This document shows, in pieces, positions 4,918-9,158 of a stretch of 9,158 nt of DNA (position 1 is the first letter of the stretch; every line of letters begins with the position of its first letter). Source of the DNA: Candidatus Bipolaricaulis sp. (GTDB lineage Bacteria; Bipolaricaulota; Bipolaricaulia; Bipolaricaulales; Bipolaricaulaceae); NCBI GenBank assembly GCA_020062805.1, contig JAGUVP010000270.1, positions 1-9,158 of the forward strand. The letters are read 5' to 3'. Under the pieces are notes generated by a model, which saw only the letters and a list, made by a program, of their open reading frames with translations, was not told where the DNA came from and did no database searches. The translations under genes were made by a program, and so were the position numbers.

Positions 4918-6195
4918 ATGAAGCGAGCGGCATGGTTTCTCGTGATGCTCCTGGCATTGGGATTGGTAGCGACAGCGGCAAATCCAGTCAAGATCACATT
5001 CTGGACGCATGAAGATCCGAATCGAACCCCGCTGGAGGAGGAGTACATTCGGCGTTTCCAGGCGCTCTATCCCCACGTAACGATCGAGCGGGTGACGTAC
5101 CCCTCGGCGCGGATCGCCGAGGTCTTGTTGACAGCGTTCGCGGCTGGCAAGGGCCCGGACATGTTCAACCTCGAGGTCAACGATGCCTACCCGTATCTGG
5201 TCATGGGACGCGTGGCCCCGCTGCGACCGGAGTGGGTGGGCTACGCGAGCGTGGACTCGATTCTCGGAGCGTATCTGGGGGGAACTCTAGATCCGGTCTA
5301 CAGGGACGGCAAGCTCTATGGGCTGCCCCTTGAACTGACGATTTGGTCCGTGTTTGTGAACGAGAAGTACCTCCGCGAAGTCGGACTAGACCCCGACACG
5401 GACTACCCGCACACGTGGGAGCAGATGATGGAGGTTTCGGAGAAGCTCGTCATCCGAGAAGGCGACATCATCAAGCGCCGCGGCTTCGACTTCCGCTACG
5501 GGTACTACGTGGAGTGGCTGCTGGCGATGGTGGAGCAGCTCGGGGGGGCGTTCCTGAGCCCTGATGGGCAGACGGCTGTGATCGGCGACGAGGCGTGGTT
5601 GCAGGTGCTGCGCTACATGCAGCAATGGGGCCCTCTGGGGAAGAACCTGGGATCCCCCACCTACACCCCGGCGCGTAACCTGTTCAACTACGACCGGAAC
5701 GAGGTCACGATGTGTCTGACCGGGTTCTATCAGATCGCGCGGATTCGAACGCAGAACCCGGCTTTCTACGAGAGCGGCGAGTGGATGGTCATCCCGTTCC
5801 CGGTGTTCGAGAACGCGGTCAACGATGTCGCTTCTCACTACTACGGGCACTACTACATGGTCAATGCGCAGAGCTCGCTCGAGACGCAGGAATGGACCTG
5901 GCGGTTCATCGCTTACATGCTCTCGAACCCGGAGGAGTACCTCACCCGGGTGGGGTTGATCCAGCCACGGAAGGACCTCCTCGCGTCGGACGTGTATGCG
6001 GCCCAGCCGTACGGCGATGTGTTCGCTTCGGACATGGCTCGGTCTTCCCTTGTGCAGCTGCACGTAGCCAACCCGGAGTTCAAGCAGCTCCTGGACGAGG
6101 CGGTGAAAGCGGTGATGCTGCAGGGCGTGACCCCGGAGGCCGCCTTGGCAACGCTTCGCACAAAGGCCAACGAAGTTCTGGCGGAGTACAAGTAG
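4918..6195 (+). CDS. ABC transporter sugar-binding protein (family 1 extracellular solute-binding protein)
   Basis: A 425-residue protein, a normal length for MalE/UgpB-type binding proteins. Residues 1-20 are a signal peptide (MKR, hydrophobic core, ending VATAA) cut before the mature start near NPVKITFW. No lipobox cysteine is present, so it should be a free periplasmic protein. The mature N-terminus ITFWTHEDPNR, then FQALYPHVTIERV, AFAAGKGPDMFNLE and KLYGLPLELTIWSVFVNEKYL follow the family order: first strand, the GxGPDxF ligand-side turn, and the hinge segment where YGLP and NKxL-like motifs sit. The C-terminal part ends with a helical DEAVKAVMLQGVTPEAALATL segment typical of the family. 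AAGGAGG (4903-4909) lies 8 nt before the ATG. Start of the operon with two permeases and a phosphatase. The ligand, probably a mono- or oligosaccharide or glycerol-phosphate-like compound, cannot be read from sequence. Confidence 0.95.
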   Translation: MKRAAWFLVMLLALGLVATAANPVKITFWTHEDPNRTPLEEEYIRRFQALYPHVTIERVTYPSARIAEVLLTAFAAGKGPDMFNLEVNDAYPYLVMGRVAPLRPEWVGYASVDSILGAYLGGTLDPVYRDGKLYGLPLELTIWSVFVNEKYLREVGLDPDTDYPHTWEQMMEVSEKLVIREGDIIKRRGFDFRYGYYVEWLLAMVEQLGGAFLSPDGQTAVIGDEAWLQVLRYMQQWGPLGKNLGSPTYTPARNLFNYDRNEVTMCLTGFYQIARIRTQNPAFYESGEWMVIPFPVFENAVNDVASHYYGHYYMVNAQSSLETQEWTWRFIAYMLSNPEEYLTRVGLIQPRKDLLASDVYAAQPYGDVFASDMARSSLVQLHVANPEFKQLLDEAVKAVMLQGVTPEAALATLRTKANEVLAEYK

Positions 6196-6234
6196 CGTTC
6201 AGTGACCGCATGGCGGGTTAGCTGAGATTAGGAT

Positions 6235-6265
6235 GGGGGCCCGGGCGGAACGGTGCCGGGCCCTC
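6235..6265 (+). other. Intercistronic hairpin between binding protein and first permease
   Basis: GGGCCCGG (6237-6244) pairs perfectly with CCGGGCCC (6256-6263), extendable at the base by a G-U and a G-C pair to 10 bp, with an 11-nt loop. It lies 41 nt after the binding-protein stop and has no U-run behind it (CTCCTGTTCTC). In malE-type operons a stem at this place protects the upstream mRNA from 3' decay or partly ends transcription, so that binding protein exceeds permease. That role is inferred here. The rest of the 95-bp gap has no gene. Confidence 0.6.
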
Positions 6266-6290
6266 CTGTTCTCACAAGGGACGGGGGGTT

Positions 6291-7205
6291 GTGAGGAGGA
6301 GAAGGGCGAGGCGCGGGATCTGCGAGCGCCGAGGGCGGTGGGGATGGGCGTTTGTTCTGCCGAGCCTCGTGTTCTTCGGCCTGTTCAGCATTTACCCCGT
6401 TCTCAACGCGCTCTACCTCAGTTTCTTCCAGAAGCACCTCCTGTCCACCGCCGCGCCGCGGTTCATCGGGTTCGGGAACTACCAATACCTGTTCCAGTCG
6501 CCGACCTTCTGGAACTCGCTCACGGTGACGGGCATCTTCACAGGGGGGACGTTCGCGATGCTCGTGGGCTTGAGCCTCGTGCTCGCCCTGTTCATCAGCT
6601 CACGGAAGAGGTTCCAGCGGTTCCTGCAGCTGGCGTTCTTCTCGCCGGCCGTGGTATCCACCGTGGTCGCGGCGGCGATCTGGCTCCTCATCTTCGACCC
6701 GCGGGGGATCGCGAACCAGCTTGTGAATACGCTCGCCGGCACACCCGGCGTGGATCGAAGGTGGCTCGTCGCACCAAGCATGCTCCAGCTCGCAACGATG
6801 CTCGTCTACGTCTGGAAGTACGTTGGGTACTTCACGATCATCTTCATCGCCGGGATCAGCAGCATCCCCCGGTCGCTCGTTGAGGCGGCACGGGTGGATG
6901 GGGCGAGCGTGTGGCAGACGTTCTGGAAGGTCACGTTCCCCCTCCTCAAGCCGACCACGCTCCTCGTCTCCGTCGTGGCGATGATCCAGTGTCTGCGGAC
7001 GTTCAGCACGCAGTACCTCTTCTCTCAAGCCGGGTCACCCCGCGGTCCAATTGACGTCATCACGTTGAACGTCTACCACACGGCCGTGCGAACGTTTCAG
7101 ATCGGCCGGGCGAGCGCCCTGAGCATCATCCTGTTTGCGATCATGCTGTTCCTGAGCTGGCTGCAGTTCCGGGTAGCGCGTTCGGAAGAGGTGAGCTACC
7201 TGTGA
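6291..7205 (+). CDS. ABC sugar transporter permease, MalF/UgpA type
   Basis: A 304-residue inner-membrane protein that pairs with the next permease to form the channel. After an arginine-rich N-terminus, six membrane segments are visible: about residues 19-45, 81-102, 110-131, 162-186, 222-245 and 275-298. The ATPase-coupling EAA loop is EAARVDGASVWQTFWKVTFP (198-217), matching EAAxxDGAxxxQxFxxIxLP. FIGFGNYQYLF is the usual segment before the second helix. The start is GTG at 6291: it is the only likely start codon ahead of the first membrane helix, with AAGGGA (6276-6281) 9 nt upstream and GGGGGG closer in. It ends with a 4-bp overlap (GTGA) with the second permease. Confidence 0.93.
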   Translation: MRRRRARRGICERRGRWGWAFVLPSLVFFGLFSIYPVLNALYLSFFQKHLLSTAAPRFIGFGNYQYLFQSPTFWNSLTVTGIFTGGTFAMLVGLSLVLALFISSRKRFQRFLQLAFFSPAVVSTVVAAAIWLLIFDPRGIANQLVNTLAGTPGVDRRWLVAPSMLQLATMLVYVWKYVGYFTIIFIAGISSIPRSLVEAARVDGASVWQTFWKVTFPLLKPTTLLVSVVAMIQCLRTFSTQYLFSQAGSPRGPIDVITLNVYHTAVRTFQIGRASALSIILFAIMLFLSWLQFRVARSEEVSYL

Positions 7206-8065
7206 GGCAAAGGAACGCCGTGCGACGCGGCCGGTCGGCACTGGCTACGGCCGGGGTGTGGCTTGCCCTGGGGGTGGTGCTCGTCTACATCCTCGGCCCC
7301 CTCGTGTTTATGGTCACCGCCTCGCTCATGCCGGCGATGGAGGTGACGCGCATCCCGTACCGGTGGATCCCCCAGAGCTTCCACTGGCAGAACTTCTGGC
7401 AGGCGATCCGGGGGAATGATGGGCGGTTCTTCTTCGTGCGGAACATGGTCAACTCGTTGTTCCTTGCGACGGCGATCACGCTGAGCACGGTCGTCTTGTC
7501 CACGATCACCGGCTACGGCCTTGCCAAGTTCAGGTTCCGCGGGCGGAAGGCCGTCATGCTGCTGATCGTGGCGACGATGATGATCCCGTTCCAGGTCGTG
7601 ATGATCCCCCTCTACATCATCGCCACGAGCCTGGGGATGCAGAACTCGTACGCCGGCCTGGTCGTCCCGTTCCTCGTGAACGCGTTCGGGGTGTTCCTCA
7701 TGCGGCAGTACTTGCTCACGTTCCCCGATGAGATCCTCGACGCCGCCCGCATCGACGGCGCGAGCGAAGTGCAGATCCTGTGGCGTGTGGTGTTCCCCAG
7801 CAGCTGGCCGGCCATCGCCACCCTAGCCATCCTCACGTTCCGCTCCCAATGGGATAACCTGATCTGGCCGCTGTTGATCGCTCAGAGCCGCGAGATGCAG
7901 ACGATCCCTCTCTACATCACCCTGTTTGCCGAGGAGAAGTTCACCGATGAAGGCGCGATGATGGCGACAGCGGTGCTGGCTTCTATCCCCATGGTGTTGC
8001 TCTTCTTCGGGCTGTCGCGGTACTTTGTAGGTGGAGCGCGGCTGTTCTCGGCGCAGAAGGGGTGA
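7202..8065 (+). CDS. ABC sugar transporter permease, MalG/UgpE type
   Basis: A 287-residue inner-membrane protein, the second half of the importer channel. The first helix (about 15-38) ends in GPLVFMVTASLMP, typical of MalG-like proteins. The next part (RWIPQSFHWQNFWQAI) matches the family's xPxxxTxxNYxxxx segment, and VNSLFLATAITLSTVVLST begins the conserved transporter domain. Five more helices follow. The EAA-type loop is DAARIDGASEVQILWRVVFP (180-199). The ending YFVGGARLFSAQKG matches the usual KYFVxGLTxGAVKG. The GTG start overlaps the previous stop (7202-7205), with GGAAGAGGTGAG (7184-7194) before it, so it is coupled to the first permease. No ATP-binding subunit follows; the importer must borrow one. 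Confidence 0.94.
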   Translation: MRQRNAVRRGRSALATAGVWLALGVVLVYILGPLVFMVTASLMPAMEVTRIPYRWIPQSFHWQNFWQAIRGNDGRFFFVRNMVNSLFLATAITLSTVVLSTITGYGLAKFRFRGRKAVMLLIVATMMIPFQVVMIPLYIIATSLGMQNSYAGLVVPFLVNAFGVFLMRQYLLTFPDEILDAARIDGASEVQILWRVVFPSSWPAIATLAILTFRSQWDNLIWPLLIAQSREMQTIPLYITLFAEEKFTDEGAMMATAVLASIPMVLLFFGLSRYFVGGARLFSAQKG

Positions 8066-8068
8066 CCG

Positions 8069-8656
8069 GTGAAGCTGGTGATCTCCGATCTGGGGGGCGT
8101 TGTGGTGGATCACGCGGACTCGGTTCCTGCCATGGCGGACAAGTTGGGGATGACAGCGGAGGCGTTCCGGGCGCTCACCGTGGAGGACACCCATCTTCTG
8201 CTGGCGGGGGCGCTCACCGCGCAGGAGTTCTGGGCTCGGTTCCACCAGAAGACGGGCCGGGATGTCGAAGAGGAGCTCTGGGAAGAGGAATTCCGTCCGG
8301 CGCTGAATCCGGTCGTGCTGGCGCTGCTCGCCAGGGTCCGAAAACGCGTTCGGGTGGTAGCAGGGACGAACACAATGGATCCGCACTGGCCTGCGCTTCA
8401 GAGATCCGGCCTGTTCGCGTCGTTCGACGCGGTGTACGCGTCCCATCAGATGGGCCTTGTCAAACCGGATCCCGGTTTCTACTGGAGGATCCTCGATGAG
8501 GAACGATGCGAGCCTTCTGAGGCGCTGTTCTTCGACGACCTCCCGGAGAACGTCGCGGGGGCGCTGCGGGTCGGGGTGAGAGCGTTTCGGTTTCTCGATC
8601 CAGACACTTTGGAGGTTCATCTGCGCTCGTTCGGGCTCCTCAACCGCCAACGCTAG
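8069..8656 (+). CDS. HAD-superfamily hydrolase, YihX-like (possible sugar-phosphate phosphatase)
   Basis: A 195-residue HAD subfamily IA protein. Motif I is SDLGGVVVD with the nucleophile D7. The residue two after it is Gly rather than Asp, as in YihX and many other IA members (FDLGNVI). A small helical cap covers roughly residues 15-85. Motif II is TNT (T100), in the same place as SNT in YihX. Motif III is GLVKPDPGFYW (K132), and motif IV is FFDDLPENVAGA (D156, D157). E. coli YihX removes phosphate from alpha-glucose-1-phosphate. The likeness is clear over TNTMDPHWP and FFDDLPENV, but substrates in this superfamily cannot be read from motifs. The GTG start lies 3 nt after the permease stop, with AGGGG (8058-8062) as ribosome binding site, so it is the last gene of the sugar operon. 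A role on a phosphate ester of the imported sugar is inferred. Confidence 0.85.
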   Translation: MKLVISDLGGVVVDHADSVPAMADKLGMTAEAFRALTVEDTHLLLAGALTAQEFWARFHQKTGRDVEEELWEEEFRPALNPVVLALLARVRKRVRVVAGTNTMDPHWPALQRSGLFASFDAVYASHQMGLVKPDPGFYWRILDEERCEPSEALFFDDLPENVAGALRVGVRAFRFLDPDTLEVHLRSFGLLNRQR

Positions 8657-8784
8657 ACCGGTGTTCCCGTGAACGAAGCCCGCTGGGCGGCGCATCTGGC
8701 CGGCTCTTCGCACGGACCGTACTGAATCGGCAGGCGAGGTAGGAGAAGCGCGCAGGCCATCTTCGCGTGGGCGAGATCGCTCAA

Positions 8785-8810
8785 CGCCACTACCGCCGCG
8801 GCGGTTGGCG
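8785..8810 (+). terminator. GC-rich hairpin after the sugar operon, possible transcription end
   Basis: CGCCA (8785-8789) pairs with TGGCG (8806-8810), and ACCGC (8792-8796) pairs with GCGGT (8801-8805). This makes a 10-bp stem with a 2-nt bulge and a CGCG loop. It lies 129 nt after the phosphatase stop and is followed by CAGACCCTGT, not a U-run, so a Rho-independent terminator of the standard type is doubtful. It could protect the 3' end of the operon mRNA. Confidence 0.35.
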
Positions 8811-8946
8811 CAGACCCTGTCCGGTGACCAAACTCATTGTGAGCTTGTGAACCGAGCTTACAGGGTGTTCATGTGCCCAGACGTGATCCCCGTTCGGGAA
8901 CCTTCCCTGGACTAGGGTGTATATGGTGGCGTGCGCTATGGCCGAG

Positions 8947-8955
8947 TGCTATAGT
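8947..8955 (+). promoter_or_regulatory. Extended -10 promoter for the secreted protein gene
   Basis: TGCTATAGT is an extended -10 element: TG, one base, then TATAGT, five of six matches to TATAAT. The -35 region 17 bp upstream (TGGCGT, 8927-8932) is weak, as is usual for this promoter type. Transcription would begin near 8962, giving a leader of about 32 nt that holds the AGGGGG ribosome binding site (8980-8985). Confidence 0.55.
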
Positions 8956-8993
8956 GACATATTCTCTCCCCGCGAGGGAAGGGGGCGGTTCAG

Positions 8994-9158
8994 ATGGGAA
9001 AAGCATTCGGTAGGTCTCTCGCGTTGGTCTTGCTGTTGGCGGGGATGATCGTTCCGGCAATCGCGCAGACCACGCACCAGCCGTTCCTCCAGGATGTCGC
9101 GGCTCTGGCGCAGGCTCAGGCTGCCGCAGCGGCGAAGGCCGCTGCTCAAGCCCAGGCG
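8994..9158 (+). CDS. Secreted Ala/Gln-rich protein (partial, C-terminus off the window)
   Basis: The first 55 codons are present and the frame stays open to the window end. Residues 1-24 are a clear signal peptide: MGKAFGR, a hydrophobic core (LALVLLLAGMIVP) and AIA before Q25, a normal cleavage site. The mature part starts QTTHQPFLQDVAAL and then becomes low-complexity: 14 of the last 20 residues are Ala, the others mainly Gln with one Lys. Such a run is helical and could be a linker or coiled-coil segment of an envelope or surface protein. No family can be named from what is visible. The ATG at 8994 has AGGGGG 8 nt upstream and its own extended -10 promoter, so it is an independent transcription unit. 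Confidence 0.75.
   Translation, partial: MGKAFGRSLALVLLLAGMIVPAIAQTTHQPFLQDVAALAQAQAAAAAKAAAQAQA

Larger units (their letters stand above)
8657..8993. other. Non-coding region between the sugar operon and the secreted Ala/Gln-rich protein gene
   Basis: These 337 bp hold no reading frame with a ribosome binding site and a recognisable product, and no tRNA-like fold. They contain a GC-rich hairpin (8785-8810), a weaker stem TGTGAGC/GCTTACA (8838-8844 with 8856-8862, one G-U pair), the promoter at 8947-8955 and the leader of the last gene. The hairpins are probably operon end or transcript-stabilising structures. Confidence 0.5.

Noticed and set aside
7823..8713. 296-codon open frame on the minus strand opposite permease and phosphatase
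   Set aside because: It is antisense to two genes with clear family motifs and shows no recognisable domain.
8669..8725. Short frame starting GTG after the phosphatase gene
   Set aside because: It is only 18 codons, with no ribosome binding site and no recognisable sequence.
8820..8910. Possible tRNA or small structured RNA suggested by a GTTCGGGAACC-like stretch and nearby stem
   Set aside because: No acceptor stem, anticodon arm or T-loop consensus could be assembled; only short isolated stems are present.
1..9158. CRISPR arrays, insertion sequences, attachment sites or defence genes
   Set aside because: No regularly spaced repeats, transposase or integrase motifs or terminal inverted repeats were seen; all long coding frames are assigned to housekeeping, transport or small conserved families.

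Overview
GC-rich, gene-dense bacterial DNA with short intergenic gaps. The secreted proteins carry Sec-type signal peptides, and the sugar-binding protein has no lipobox cysteine, which points to a diderm cell with a periplasm. The mix of genes (a NifX/DUF5320/DUF134 cluster, an M42 peptidase, a family 1 sugar ABC importer) suits an anaerobic or thermophilic, deep-branching heterotroph. Candidatus Bipolaricaulota (Acetothermia) is my best guess, but no marker gene here proves it.

Left part (1-1520). Two minus-strand genes, a NifX/NifB-like FeMo-cofactor-family protein (cut by the window edge) and a DUF5320 protein, overlap by 4 bp. They are divergent from a plus-strand DUF134 helix-turn-helix protein. 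A good sigma-70-type promoter drives the minus-strand pair, and a perfect 12-bp palindrome lies at its predicted start site and ribosome binding site. DUF134 overlaps by 4 bp an exported thioredoxin-fold protein with a CPDC motif and a C-terminal membrane anchor.

Middle (1555-4678). uvrB, the damage-recognition helicase of nucleotide excision repair, converges on an M42 metallo-aminopeptidase gene with only 16 bp between them. Three consecutive plus-strand genes (DUF134, thioredoxin-like, uvrB) lack Shine-Dalgarno sequences and have a -10-like hexamer 6-8 nt before the ATG, so they may be leaderless.

Right part (4679-8656). A divergent regulatory region with repeated TTGAC half-sites precedes an operon: sugar-binding protein, an intercistronic hairpin, two MalF/MalG-type permeases with a 4-bp overlap, and a YihX-like HAD phosphatase 3 nt further on. 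The operon has no ATPase, so the importer probably uses a shared ATPase encoded elsewhere. The phosphatase may act on a sugar phosphate made from the imported substrate.

End (8657-9158). A 337-bp non-coding stretch with two hairpins and an extended -10 promoter leads into the start of a secreted Ala/Gln-rich protein cut by the window edge. I do not see a clear new defence, mobile or CRISPR system. The most unusual points are the divergent DUF134/DUF5320/NifX unit with its palindrome, the leaderless-type gene starts and the repeated half-sites upstream of the sugar operon.
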